From Streptomyces sp. CC208A (GTDB lineage: Bacteria > Actinomycetota > Actinomycetes > Streptomycetales > Streptomycetaceae): a stretch of DNA of 64,000 nt. Where the stretch lies: NCBI RefSeq assembly GCF_030010625.1, contig NZ_JASCXN010000022.1:62001-126000 (forward strand), in the 5' to 3' direction. The position numbers and the translations under genes were made by a program. This document shows positions 1 to 10,337 of the stretch, one piece after another. Every line of letters starts with the position of its first letter. Position 1 is the stretch's first letter. The notes under the pieces are model-generated. The model made no database searches, was not told the origin of the DNA, and saw only the letters and a list, made by a program, of their open reading frames with translations.

Positions 1-3
1 CCC

Positions 4-1203
4 GTGACCGGTACCGGCTCCGCCCCTTCGCTGCGGGCCCGGCTGCGCGCCCTGCGGCCCGAGTCCTTCGGCGCCGACCCCACGGGGGAGCGGCTGGCCC
101 GCATCCGCCGCTCGCCGCACTTCGCCGACGGCGTCTTCCAGAACCCCGAAGAGGCCCGCCGCAGCCCGTCCGGGTCCACCGCCGACTTCGCTCGGACCTT
201 CTTCGAGAAGGAGGCCCGTGCGCGCCGGGCCCCCTCCGGCCTGATCCCCGTCCACCCGACGACCGTGGCCGACCTGGCCCGCCCCGCCGCCACCGGCCTG
301 CGGATCACCTGGCTGGGCCACTCCAGCGTCCTCGCCGAGATCGACGGCGTACGGATCCTCTTCGACCCGGTCTGGGGAGAGCGCTGCTCGCCCTTCTCCT
401 TCGTCGGCCCCCGGCGGCTCCACCCGGCGCCCGCACCGCTCGCCGCGCTCGGCCCGGTCGACGTCGTCGTGATCTCCCACGACCACTACGACCACCTCGA
501 CCTTCCGACGATCAAGGCCCTGGCCGGTACCGACACCCTCTTCGCCGTCCCGCTCGGCGTCGGCGCCCACCTGGAGCACTGGGGCGTGCCCGCCTCCCGC
601 CTGCGTGAGCTGGACTGGCACGAGTCCACCGAGATCGGCGACCTCACCCTCACCGCCACCCCGGCCCGCCACTTCTGCGGCCGCGCCCTCCGCAACCAGC
701 AGCACACCCTCTGGGCCTCCTGGTCGGTCACCGGCCCCCGCCACCGGATCTTCCACAGCGGCGACACCGGCTACTTCCAGGGCTTCAAGGACATCGGCGC
801 CGCCCACGGTCCCTTCGACGTCACCATGATCCAGCTCGGTGCCTACTCGGAGTTCTGGCCCGACATCCACATGACCCCCGCCGAGGCCCTCCGGGCCCAC
901 CTCGACCTCCAGGGCGGCACGCCCGGCGGCGTACTGCTGCCCATCCACTGGGCCACCTTCAACCTGGCGCCGCACCCGTGGGCGGAGCCGGCGGAGTGGA
1001 CGAAGGACGCGGCCGAGGAGGCCGGGCAGGCGGTGGCGTTCCCCCGCCCCGGCGAGCCGTTCGAACCGGCGCGGAAGCTGCCCGTGGACGCCTGGTGGCA
1101 GGGGGTGTCTCAGCCCATCGCGCACCCGTGGCGTCGGCCGGAGCCGGTGGAGGGCCATGGCGGGGCCGTCCGGCGTGATCTCGACCTGGCGGGTGAACGG
1201 TGA
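4..1203 (+). CDS. MBL-fold metal-dependent hydrolase (NAPE-PLD/UlaG-like)
   Basis: Metallo-beta-lactamase-fold hydrolase, probably cytoplasmic, with no signal peptide. The metal-binding signature SHDHYDHLD (H159, H161, D163, H164) follows a WLGHSSVLAEIDG strand, the arrangement of N-acylphosphatidylethanolamine-phospholipase-D-like and UlaG-like enzymes. Later conserved blocks are ATPARHFCGR, FHSGDTGY and LPIHWATFNL, which carry the further metal ligands of the fold. About 399 residues is normal for the family. The GTG at position 4 is used, but only three bases precede it, so no ribosome binding site can be judged and the true start may lie outside the window. The substrate cannot be told from sequence; a phosphodiester or ester is the family expectation. 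Confidence 0.85.
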   Translation: MTGTGSAPSLRARLRALRPESFGADPTGERLARIRRSPHFADGVFQNPEEARRSPSGSTADFARTFFEKEARARRAPSGLIPVHPTTVADLARPAATGLRITWLGHSSVLAEIDGVRILFDPVWGERCSPFSFVGPRRLHPAPAPLAALGPVDVVVISHDHYDHLDLPTIKALAGTDTLFAVPLGVGAHLEHWGVPASRLRELDWHESTEIGDLTLTATPARHFCGRALRNQQHTLWASWSVTGPRHRIFHSGDTGYFQGFKDIGAAHGPFDVTMIQLGAYSEFWPDIHMTPAEALRAHLDLQGGTPGGVLLPIHWATFNLAPHPWAEPAEWTKDAAEEAGQAVAFPRPGEPFEPARKLPVDAWWQGVSQPIAHPWRRPEPVEGHGGAVRRDLDLAGER

Positions 1204-2132
1204 GCTCGGGTGAGGACGAGCCGGGCAGGAGCCTTCGGTGAATGCCCGACGGTTCGTGCCTTCGCCGACCGGAGCGGGTTCGTCCCGAGGCGTCGTCCGG
1301 ACACGCGTCACAGGTTCCTGAGCGTGCGGGAGGGGCGGGCCGCACAGCGGTCGGCCGTACCGTTCGGCCGGTAGTCCGCTGGTGAGCGTCCAGAGGATTT
1401 CTCGTGACCGAGGCCAGGCGCTCGCGCCGCGTCGGACCGCCTGGGAAGAATCCGGCGCGGTCGCGGCTTGCCGACGACCGGGAAGCGCGCGTCTGCAACA
1501 CCGCGCAGAACGGACGGAGCGATACGAGAGGCGAACCGGATGCCTCCCGTGCCCCTTCGGCATGTGGCCCATCGGCCGAATACGAAGGGGCGGGGGTGCC
1601 GCGCGCCGCTCACGAGAGCGCCGTGGCCGTCCCTGACCGGTCCCTGGGCACCCGGATCGCGTCCAGGCCCGGCTCCGGCTGCGGGCTGTCGCTTCGCTGC
1701 TCGGCGGCGACCGGCAGTGACAACGACCTCCGGCCCTGCTCGCACACCGGATGGATCGTCGTGGTGACCTCGCCCCCTCACCTGCCCGGCGCGTCGCCGT
1801 CCGGCTCGGCGGTGACACCGCCGGACGGTTCCTTCTGTCCGGTGTCGTCCCGGCGGGCGTCGGCCGCGTGCTGGTGAGTCCGGCAGAGCGTGGGGTCGAG
1901 GACGGCCCCCAGGTGGTCGGCCAGGCCGCGTCGGCCTCGGCTGCGGCACGGTCCGGCCCGGCCGGCGAGCCCCCGTCGGCGGCCGATCGGCCGCTGGGGT
2001 ACAACTTCCTTGACCTGCTTGTCCGTTGATCTCCCTGCGTCGGTGCGCGGTCGGCTCGTAGCGTCAGGGGCGTCAGGGTCGGGGGCGGCTGATCGAGACC
2101 GCCGCCGGGAGGGCACAGGAGGGGCGACGGCC
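1204..2132. other. Gene-poor stretch, no convincing gene
   Basis: About 930 bases between the MBL hydrolase and the first conflict-type gene. Several open frames cross it on both strands, but none has a recognisable motif, normal codon position bias or a good ribosome binding site. It may be the eroded remnant of a gene. The last 20 bases hold the AGGAGG ribosome binding site (2117-2122) of the next gene. Confidence 0.5.
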
Positions 2133-2581
2133 ATGTCGGAAGTGATCGAGAATCTGGCCTACGAGGGCGGCACCGTGCTCGTCACCGCACTGGCCGCCGG
2201 GCTGGTGGGCGCCGCGCGCAGACTCCCCGGCTCTGGCGCCGTTCGGGTGCCGAGGAGCGGATGACGGCGGAGCTGGAACGCTCGGCCCGGGAACTGGCCG
2301 AGGCGGAGACCGAGGACTCCGCTGCCGGGGCGCGCGTGGCGGTCGTCTGGGAGACCCGGCTGCGGGACCTGCTGCTGACCGACCCCGAGGCCCGCGGCGA
2401 GTTGGAGCAGCTCCTGGCCGAGACACGGCGCGAGAACCCGCAGGTGACGACGGTCACCCAGCACATCACGGCGAGCGGCCCCCATGCCACGGCGCAGGGC
2501 GTGGTCGGTGGCAGCATCCACAACCACGGCGCCCCCGCCCCCGATACCCGCTCCCTGCCGCCGTCCGGGGCCCAGGCATGA
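2133..2581 (+). pseudogene. Small NTPase-associated protein, broken by a one-base shift
   Basis: ATG at 2133 has AGGAGG at 2117-2122. The frame starts MSEVIENLAYEGGTVLVTAL, a hydrophobic N-terminal segment, then stops after 43 codons. Restoring one C in the CCCC run at 2225-2228 joins it seamlessly (RLWRRSGAEERMTAELERSA) to the frame ending at 2581. The repaired protein of about 149 residues has a hydrophobic start, a charged helical middle and a tail rich in Thr, Gly and His (VTQHITASGPH, GGSIHNHG). Its stop overlaps the next start as ATGA, so it is translationally coupled to the STAND NTPase. Similar small proteins precede NTPase genes in Streptomyces from memory; function unknown. The frameshift may be a real mutation, a sequence error or, less likely, programmed slippage. 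Confidence 0.6.
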
Positions 2582-5350
2582 CGGTTCCTCGTCCGCCTGG
2601 CGGAGACGGCATACGCGGCGGCGCTTCGGGCGGCAGGATCGTCCAGAACGTCTACGCCTTCGACGGGTTCGCCTACGGGGCGATCAACGCGGACGTACAC
2701 GTCCACGGCGACGGTCGGCCCGTATACCTGCTCGCGGAGCATGAGCCGCCCAGCGGTGATCCCGACCCCGCGTGGATCGAGCAGCCCAGCCGGCTGCTCA
2801 ACGCCGGCAACGTGGTCGTGCCCTTCACCGGACGCGAGGCAGAACTGCGGGAGTTGGCCCGATGGAGCGGTCCGGGCAGCGGTGGCCGCGCGGACGGCGG
2901 GAACGACAACGGCGGTGCGCCGGCCGTCCGCTGGCTGCACGGGCCGGGCGGCCGGGGCAAGACCCGCCTGGCCGGTCACTTCGCCGCGCACTCCGCCCGC
3001 CAGGGGTGGAAGACGATCGTCGTGCGGCACGGCGGCACGGTCCTGGCCGAGTCCGCGGGGAGCCACGACGCCCGCACCGGGAACCTGCGCGGGCTGCTGG
3101 TCCTGGTGGACTACGCCGACCGGTGGCCCCTGCGGGACCTGGCCTGGCTGTTCGCCAACAGCATGTTCGACGGGGGCACGCGCACCGACGACCGCGGACG
3201 GCGCGTACCGGTACGGGTCCTGCTGCCGGCCCGTACGGCGCATGCGTGGCCGGCGGTGAAGTCGATGATCGGCGACCGGGCCGCCACCTCGGAGCGGGAG
3301 TTGGCGGCACTGCCGGAGGAACTCGCCGGGCGGGAAGGCGTGTTCGCCGCCGCACGCACCCGGTTCGCCGAGCCGTACGGGCGACCCGACGCGGCCGCGG
3401 CCCCCTCGGCCGTTCCGCTGGCGGATCCCGCCTTCGGGCTCACGCTCACCGTGCACATGGCGGCCCTCGTCGCCGTGGACGCCCACGTCCACGGCCGGAC
3501 GCCCGCCCGGGACCCGGCCGGGCTGTCGGCCTACCTGCTGGAGCGGGAGCACGAGAACTGGCGGCGGCTGTACGAGAACGGCGCGGCCGGACTGGACTTC
3601 CGCACCGCACCGGACGACATGGCGAGCGTGGCGTTCGTCGCCGCCCTGACCGGTGCCACGACCTGGGAGGAGGCCGCGGCGGTCCTGGAACGGGCGGGCG
3701 TGGCCACCGCGCCGGAGACCGTACGGTCGCTGCTGCGCGCCCCTCCTGCGGGACCGGCCGGACATCGCCCTCGACGCGGGCAGCGCCGCTCTGGTGGCGG
3801 TCAGCGCCGTCACCGCCGCCGGCAGAGAGGTCCTTGTGGGCATCGAACTCGCCGCGTTCCTCGCCCAGGTCGACCGGCCCGAGGACGCACTGGACTGCTC
3901 ACGGTGGGCCGTCGGCCTGGCCGAGGAGCTGGTCGGGTCCGACCGCGAAGCCCACCTCCCGGAGCTGGCCCGCGCTCTGTGGGGGTACGCGTTCGTCAGG
4001 TCCTCATGGGACGCCGACCTCGACGACGGGCTCGTGGCAGCGGCCCGGGCGGTCCGCGCCTACCGTGATCTCGCCGAACGGGACCCGGAGTCGTACACCC
4101 CCGACCTGCTGGGCGGCTACGCGCTCGCCGCCGACCTGCTGGAGCGACTCGGCCGGCGCGAGGAGGCCGCCGAGATGCGCCTGACCGCCGCCAAGCGGCG
4201 GGCGAAGGCGGCGGGCGGCGGACCGGACCCGCGGGACGAGCTCGAACGGATCCACCGGCAGGAGGCCGAAGCCGGCCACGTGCCCGCCATGATCGACCTC
4301 GGCCGTCTGCTGGAGAGGGCCGACCGGATGGACGAGGCCGAGCCCTGGCTGCGACGTGCCGCCGAGACCGGGCACCCCACGGCCGTCGTCCTGCTGGCCG
4401 GGGCCCTGCTCACCCGGGACCGGGCCGAGGAGGCCGAGCCCTGGCTGGAGCGGTCCGCCCGCGCCGGCGACGTCACGGCCATGGGCCTGCTCGGCCGGTT
4501 GCTGGCCAGGACGCGTCGGGCAGCCCAGGCGGAGCCGTGGCTGCGGAAGGCCGCCGAGGCGGGCGACACCACCGCCATGTACGAGCTGGGCCTGGCGCTG
4601 GAGGCGACCCGGCAGGCCCCGGAAGCCGTGCGGTGGTTCCGCCGGGCCGCGGAGGCGGGCCATCCGCGGGCCGCCGCCACCCTGGGTGTCGTGCTGTACG
4701 AGGACGACCGCGCGGACGAGGCCGAGCCGTTCCTGCGGCGGGCGGCCGAAGCAGGTGACGCGGGCGCGATGAGCAACCTCGGGACGCTTCTGCACAAGGC
4801 CGGCCGCATGCGGGAGGCCGAGCAGTGGTACCGCCGCGCTGTGGACGCCGGGTTCGACCGCGCCCAGTACGATCTCGCGGTACTGCTGCAGAACACCGGG
4901 CGGGCGGACGAGGCCGTGCGGTGGTACCGGCGGGCCGCCGAGACCGGGCACCCCCTCGCCGCCGGCGCGCTGGCCGTCCGGCTCTGCGAGGAGGGCAGGC
5001 TGCGGGAGGCCGAACCGTGGCTGCGGCGCGCGGCCGGGGCGGGTGACGTCACCTCCATGGTCAACCTGGGGTTCCTGCTCTTCCACAGCGGGCGGAAGGC
5101 AGAGGCCGAGCAGTGGTACAGGCGTGCCGCGGCCGAGGGCGACATGACGGCCGCGAAGCTGCTCGGCGGTCGGCTGTTCAAGGAGCCCCAGGCACGCCCG
5201 CGGCGACGCCGGGGCTTCCGGAAGCCCCGGCTGACGCGGTCCGACAGCCGCCCCGGCGTCGCCCGGGAGTACCAGGTGCCGTGTTCGCCCGGGGCGGTGA
5301 CACCGGCGGATCCGCGGTGTTCGTGGGAACCGTGGGGCGGGGGACGGTGA
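2578..5350 (+). pseudogene. STAND-type NTPase with SEL1-like repeats, frameshifted
   Basis: One large gene in two frames. The first part (2578 to about 3742) carries a Gly-rich N-terminus with DVHVHGDG, then FTGREAELREL, a Walker A motif GPGGRGKT (residues 122-129) and Walker B LLVLVDYAD (D178), as in STAND/NACHT-like ATPases. At the CCCC run 3740-3743 the reading frame must skip one base to continue as LLRDRPDIALD; the second frame runs to 5350. That half holds an alpha-helical region and then about ten tandem SEL1-like repeats of about 36 residues (EAEPWLRRAAEAGDTTAMYELG type). STAND proteins of this form act as sensors whose repeats bind a trigger and whose NTPase oligomerises. If the frameshift is real, the product is truncated before the sensor repeats. 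The last 45 residues after the repeats are basic and low complexity. Confidence 0.75.
5209..5230. repeat. 22-bp perfect palindrome
   Basis: A perfect palindrome with arms CCGGGGCTTCC and its complement and no loop. It lies in the 3' end of the SEL1-repeat gene, after the last repeat. It has no T tract. It could be an accident of a basic, Gly/Pro-rich tail or a transcript structure near the gene end. Confidence 0.6.
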
Positions 5351-5486
5351 GCAGGAGGTACCAGCTGTAGGCGTGGGTGCCGGCGCCGCCTTCCGGTTCG
5401 GTCACGGCAGGGAGACGGGGGCGACATCTACCCCGGGCACCGCAGGCTTCGCTACCATTCCGGCTCCGGACTGTGGGGAGGCTGCG

Positions 5487-5870
5487 GTGAGCGAACGGTT
5501 AGTCCATACGGTCGAAGTGCCGTTGGAGGACCACGGCGGCGAGACGGTCCGCGTGCAGATCCGCGAGGTGGACGAGACCCTCGTGCGGGTCGGTCGCGGC
5601 GGACGGTCCATAGCCAGGGCCGAGCGGTCGTTCGGGCAGATGCTGGACACCGTGCGGCCCGTGGCGGAGAGCTTCGTGGGGCGTTTCCGGGAACTGGCCG
5701 ACGCACCCGACGAGATCACCCTGGAGTTCGGCGTCTCGCTGTCCGCCGAGGCGGACGTCGTCATCGCCAGCACCGCCACCGCGGCCAATTTCTCCGTGAG
5801 CTTGACCTGGAACAGGCCTGACCCGCAGCCCGCGCCCGCTGATGACGCGCAGCCCGGCTCGCACCGCTGA
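5487..5870 (+). CDS. CU044_2847/Trypco1-like protein, trypsin-co-occurring
   Basis: Protein of 127 residues beginning VSERLVHTVEVPLEDHGGET. The strand-rich pattern (VRVQIREVDETLVRVG, then FGQMLDTVRPVAESF, then ITLEFGVSLSAEADVVIA and NFSVSLTW) matches the small family found next to trypsin-like proteases in NTPase-based conflict systems (trypsin-co-occurring domain 1). GTG at 5487 is preceded by GGGGAG at 5475-5480. The trypsin/STAND gene starts 31 bases after the stop, so the two are probably co-transcribed. Codon 5 is TTA (5499-5501), read in Streptomyces by the bldA tRNA, which would delay translation to development. Biochemical role unknown; a regulatory or substrate subunit for the neighbouring protease is the inference. 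Confidence 0.75.
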   Translation: MSERLVHTVEVPLEDHGGETVRVQIREVDETLVRVGRGGRSIARAERSFGQMLDTVRPVAESFVGRFRELADAPDEITLEFGVSLSAEADVVIASTATAANFSVSLTWNRPDPQPAPADDAQPGSHR

Positions 5871-5901
5871 CCGGCCCGTCCCACCGAGGTGAGGGGGCCC
5901 G

Positions 5902-8900
5902 GTGGAGGAAACGGGAGCCGAGCCGGGTCGGGGGGCGCCGTCGCGCAGTGCGGACGAGGCCCTGGCCTCGGCGGTCGTACGGGTCGCCGGGCAGGACGGG
6001 ACGGTCTGCGGCGCGGGCGCCCTCGTCGCGCCTGATCTGGTGCTGACCTGTGCCCATGTCGTGTCGGACGCCCTCGGGCGCCCTCGGCGGGACGTGGTGG
6101 CCGCCGGGGCCGTGGTCGTCGTCGACTTCCCGCTGGCCGGGTGGCACGCGGCCGGCGCCGGCCGGCGCACGGCCGAGGTCGAGCGGTGGATACCGATCCG
6201 CCCGGACCGTACGGGGGACGTGGCCCTGCTGCGGCTGCGCGACCCCGTCCCCGGGACGAGGCCGCTGCCGATGGTCGAACCCGACCGGGTGTGGGAACAC
6301 GGGGCGCGCGCGGTGGGGTTCACCGGCGCCGAACCGACCGTGCTGTGGTTCCGGGGCCGGCTCAGCGGGGCGACGGAGGAGGGCTGGCTGCAGCTCTCCC
6401 GTGCCGGCGGGCAGGAGACGTACGTCAGGAAGGGCTTCAGCGGCAGTCCCGTCTGGGACAACGAACTGGGCGCGGCGGTCGGACTCGTGGTCGCGGCGCA
6501 ACCGGAGCAGGAGACGCAGCAGGTCTTCGTGCTGCGTACCGCGACGCTCGTGCGCGAGATACCCGAGCTCGCCGGCGTCCTGCTGCCGGCCGCGCCCTTC
6601 CGGGGGCTGACCGCGCTCCAGGAGGACGACGCGGACGTGTTCTTCGGGCGGGACGACGAAGTCGACGAGACGGTCGCGGCGCTGCGGGGCCACCACGGCG
6701 CCGTCACCGTGTACGGCCCGTCGGGCTGCGGAAAGTCGTCCCTCGCCCTCGCCGGGGTGGTGCCGAGGATGCGCCGGGAAGGACACGAGGTCCTGGTCGT
6801 CGACTTCGGCGGTACCGCTTCCCCGCGGGCGGTCCTCGCCACGGAGCTGTTCGAGGCGGCACGGTCGGGGCGTCACGGCCCCTCGCGGGCGGACAGCGCC
6901 GACCAGGTCGAGCAGTGGCTGGACGGGCTGGGGCTCACCGGCGCCTTCCACCGGGCGACGGGCCGGCGTCCGGCACGGCTGTTGGTCGTACTCGACCAGG
7001 CCGAGGCACTGCTGAACCGCCCCGAGCCGGAGATCGCCCAGGCCGTCGCGCTGCTGTTCCCCGAGCGGCAGCCGGCCGGCCTGCGGGTCCTCCTCACCCT
7101 GCGGGCCGACTTCATGGACGCCGCGCTGAGCCACCCGCGGCTGGGTCCCGCCCTGAGGCGCGGAGTGACGCTCCCGCTCACCCCCATGACACGGGACCAG
7201 CTGCACGCCGTGATCACCGAACCGGTCAAGGCGGTTCCGGCCGTCGCGTACGATCCCGGACTCGTCGCCCGCATCCTCGACGACGCGGGCGACGAGCCGG
7301 GAGTCCTCCCGCTGCTGGGCTTCGTCCTGGAGCAGTTGTGGGAGCACCGGGCCGGCGGACGGCTGCGGGCGGTGACGTACGAGGAACTCGGCGGGGTGGC
7401 CGGTGCGCTGCGGCGCCATGCCGAGTCGGCGTGGCGCGCCTGCGTCAGGCCGGAGGACGAGGCGCGGGCGCGGCCGCTGCTGACCGGGCTTGTGCGGGTG
7501 CTGCCGGGCGGCGAGGCCCCGATGCGGCGCGTCCTGACCCGGGAGGAGGCCGGGGAGGAACCCTGGCGCCTGGTGCGGGCGCTGGCCGAGCGGCGCCTGC
7601 TGGTCCTGTACGGCGGCGACGGCCGCCCCGAGAGCGCGGAACTGTCCCACGAGGCACTGATCACGGCCTGGCCCGCGCTCGCCGAGGAAGTGCGGGCCGG
7701 CGCCGACTTCCTGGCGGGCCGCGCGGAGGTGCAGCACGACCTGGAACGGTGGCGGAACGCGGACGGGGCGGCCGACCTGCTGCCGGGCCCCCTCCAGCTC
7801 GCGGCCGTGGAAGCGAGGCTGCGGGGGCGCGAGGCCGAGCTGACCGCGGAGCAGCGGGAGTTCCTGGCGCGGGCCCGCCGACGCCGACGGGTACGGCTGG
7901 CACGGGCACGGGCGGGCTGGGTGGCAGGGGCGCTGGCCCTCGCCCTGATCGCCGCGCTGGTCACCTTCCTCGTGCAGGAATCGAACGTGAGCGAGCGGCG
8001 GGCGGCCGAAGGCCGGTCCCGGGCGCTTGCGGTCCAGTCGGACGAGCTGACGGAGACCAACCCCGGTCAGGCGGCGCTGGCCGCGCTGGCGGCGTACGAG
8101 ACCGCCCCGACGCAGGAGGCCCGCAGCGCGCTGATGCGCCGGTACGACGCGCTGCGGGACGCCGCGTGGATGCTGACCGGCGCCGAGGGCAAGAACAGTG
8201 CCGCGGCCATGAGCGCGGACGGCGCGGTGACGCTCGTGACGTCCGAGAACGGCCGCGCCACCCTGTTCGTCCGCTCGGCCGCCGGCGAGGTGCGGCAGGA
8301 ACCGCTCCGCCTCGCTGACAACGTCGTCTCCCCGGTGGTCAGCCGCGACGGGCAGCGCATCGCGTACGTGATCGACAAGGACGGGACGGTGGTCTGGCAC
8401 GACGTGACGCCCTCGGGGAAGCGGCTGGCCGGGCCGCCGCACCGGCTCCGGGGAGCGCTCACCGCTCGTTCTCTGGGCCTGGGCACGGGAAACATGAAGA
8501 TCATGGACTTCTCGCCGGACGCCCGCCGACTGGTCGGAGTGTCCGCGGCGGACGCGGCACTGCCGGTCCAGGTCTGGGACCTGGACACGGGACGGCCGCG
8601 GGCCCTGCCGGAGAGGGTCGCCCGGCTCACCGAGGTGTGGTTCGGGCCCGACGGGAACACGCTGGTGGCCCTGCACAGTCCCGCGACGGGGAAGGACTCC
8701 GCACTGGTGGCGGTCGACATCGCCGCAGGCACGGTGCGCGAACTGGCGGCCGGCCTGGAGCACGACGGCCACGCGGTCTCCGGCGACGGCGGCGTCGCGG
8801 TGGTGTGCAGAAAGGGCAGACCCGACCCGGACACCTACGGAACGGCCCGCTACGAGGCCGTCCGCGTGGCCGACGGACGGGTACTGCGCCGATTCGACCG

Positions 8901-10197
8901 AGGGAAGGGCACCTGGTGCGTCGACGTGTCCGTGTCCGAGAAGGGCGAGCGCTTCGCGGTGATGGGCGAGAGCGATTCCTGGAGCGTCGTCGGCACCGGG
9001 GCATCGGCGCGGACGGATGGACCAGCCACGTTCTTCGGCCCCTTGACCACCCCCCATGCGACCGCGCGGTTGCCGCTCCTGGGTACGGCGAGCGATCCCG
9101 TCGTCGTCACGAAAGAGGGCAACGCCATCACCGGCTGGGCGCTGACCGTCGACGACGGCGGCGTCGCCTTCAGCCCTCCCCAACTCGTCGGAGACGGAAG
9201 CAGGATGGTGGTCCGCGTGGGCAGGAACAGCGAGAGCCTGCGCCTCATGGAGACGGAGGGCAAGGGACGCGTCCTCGCCGAAGCGCGGACCCCCGCCGAC
9301 ACACCCCCGGACGCGACACAGCAGATCCAGGTCAACCGCGCCGCCACCCTGGTCGCGGACGTCTCCGACCGGAACCGCATCACGGTGCGCGCCCTGCCCT
9401 CGTTGCGCCGGGTGGCCGAGTTCACCGCGGCTCGACCGCCCGCCGGGAACGACGGCAAGCCCGAGCTGCTGAAGTTCTACTTCATCGACGACGACCGGCT
9501 GATCACGGTCGCCGGCCCGTACGTCGAACACTGGGACGCCCACGACGGCCGCCGTCTCACACCGCCGATCGACCTGCGCGACCTGGCGCTCACGGAGCAG
9601 GCCCGGCCGACGTACTTCGTGGGCCGCCACTCCGAGCCGGGGCACATCGGAGTCACCGTCGGCAACGAACCGGACGTCCACGCCGTGGATCTGGCCACCG
9701 GCAAGGAGACGGAGAAGCTGCGCATACGACTCGGCCCCGACCTCAATGTGGCCGTGTTCCTGCGAGACCCGCACTACATGGCCGTGATGACCACCGGAGG
9801 CATGGTGGAACTGTGGTCGGTGCGCCCCGGGCAGCCGGCCAGGAGAGTGGTGGGCCCGCTCGGACCGCTGAACCCGAATCGATGGGCGGCGGGCCTGACG
9901 ACAGGTGCCGGGTTCTTCCTGGCCAACAACAGCTCCGTGCATTTCCTCCGGGCGGACGACCCCGGCTTCCGGGAGTCCTACCGGTTCGCGGAGCGGCAGG
10001 GCTTCCTCGCGGCGGCCGACGACGGCAGAGCCCTGCTGCGGTCCCCCGCCACGGGCGGCCGGATCGGGCTGGTCCGCCTCGACCCCGCCCTCTGGAAGCG
10101 CCACGTGTGCGCCGTCCTCGGCCGCGGCCTCACCGCCGACGAACGCGGCGGCCTTCCCCCCGGCCTGCCGGCCGACATCTGCCCCGCACCCCGGTAG
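5902..10197 (+). CDS. Trypsin-like protease / STAND NTPase / beta-propeller fusion
   Basis: A 1431-residue fusion. Residues 15-215 form a trypsin-like serine protease with the full triad: H52 in LTCAHVV, D106 in GDVALLRL and S180 in GFSGSPVW. From about residue 230 comes a novel-STAND-type NTPase with Walker A GPSGCGKSS (272-280) and Walker B LLVVLDQAE (D365). A transmembrane segment at about 673-692 (AGALALALIAALVTFLV) is followed by a region with QAALAALAAYE helices and then a C-terminal half of degenerate WD40-like propeller blades (VQVWDLDTG, VELWSVRPG). Known relatives are predicted immune or conflict sensors in which the propeller senses, the NTPase switches and the protease executes. 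The gene is intact and follows the Trypco1-like gene. GTG start has GAGGTGAGGGGG upstream. Confidence 0.88.
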   Translation: MEETGAEPGRGAPSRSADEALASAVVRVAGQDGTVCGAGALVAPDLVLTCAHVVSDALGRPRRDVVAAGAVVVVDFPLAGWHAAGAGRRTAEVERWIPIRPDRTGDVALLRLRDPVPGTRPLPMVEPDRVWEHGARAVGFTGAEPTVLWFRGRLSGATEEGWLQLSRAGGQETYVRKGFSGSPVWDNELGAAVGLVVAAQPEQETQQVFVLRTATLVREIPELAGVLLPAAPFRGLTALQEDDADVFFGRDDEVDETVAALRGHHGAVTVYGPSGCGKSSLALAGVVPRMRREGHEVLVVDFGGTASPRAVLATELFEAARSGRHGPSRADSADQVEQWLDGLGLTGAFHRATGRRPARLLVVLDQAEALLNRPEPEIAQAVALLFPERQPAGLRVLLTLRADFMDAALSHPRLGPALRRGVTLPLTPMTRDQLHAVITEPVKAVPAVAYDPGLVARILDDAGDEPGVLPLLGFVLEQLWEHRAGGRLRAVTYEELGGVAGALRRHAESAWRACVRPEDEARARPLLTGLVRVLPGGEAPMRRVLTREEAGEEPWRLVRALAERRLLVLYGGDGRPESAELSHEALITAWPALAEEVRAGADFLAGRAEVQHDLERWRNADGAADLLPGPLQLAAVEARLRGREAELTAEQREFLARARRRRRVRLARARAGWVAGALALALIAALVTFLVQESNVSERRAAEGRSRALAVQSDELTETNPGQAALAALAAYETAPTQEARSALMRRYDALRDAAWMLTGAEGKNSAAAMSADGAVTLVTSENGRATLFVRSAAGEVRQEPLRLADNVVSPVVSRDGQRIAYVIDKDGTVVWHDVTPSGKRLAGPPHRLRGALTARSLGLGTGNMKIMDFSPDARRLVGVSAADAALPVQVWDLDTGRPRALPERVARLTEVWFGPDGNTLVALHSPATGKDSALVAVDIAAGTVRELAAGLEHDGHAVSGDGGVAVVCRKGRPDPDTYGTARYEAVRVADGRVLRRFDRGKGTWCVDVSVSEKGERFAVMGESDSWSVVGTGASARTDGPATFFGPLTTPHATARLPLLGTASDPVVVTKEGNAITGWALTVDDGGVAFSPPQLVGDGSRMVVRVGRNSESLRLMETEGKGRVLAEARTPADTPPDATQQIQVNRAATLVADVSDRNRITVRALPSLRRVAEFTAARPPAGNDGKPELLKFYFIDDDRLITVAGPYVEHWDAHDGRRLTPPIDLRDLALTEQARPTYFVGRHSEPGHIGVTVGNEPDVHAVDLATGKETEKLRIRLGPDLNVAVFLRDPHYMAVMTTGGMVELWSVRPGQPARRVVGPLGPLNPNRWAAGLTTGAGFFLANNSSVHFLRADDPGFRESYRFAERQGFLAAADDGRALLRSPATGGRIGLVRLDPALWKRHVCAVLGRGLTADERGGLPPGLPADICPAPR

Positions 10198-10337
10198 GCG
10201 CTTGTGCCCGGTCCGTCCACGACCCGGCAGACGCCGACGGCGACCGTTCCGTCGGCGCCCCCGGAGTCCGCCGGGCAGCGCGCCGGCTCGGCGTGGAGAC
10301 CCCGGTCGGCGAGACGCCGCCCCTCGGCCCCGCCCGG

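Noticed and set aside
2225..2264. Programmed -1 frameshift in the small NTPase-associated gene
   Set aside because: No slippery heptamer or clear downstream structure. A missing base is simpler.
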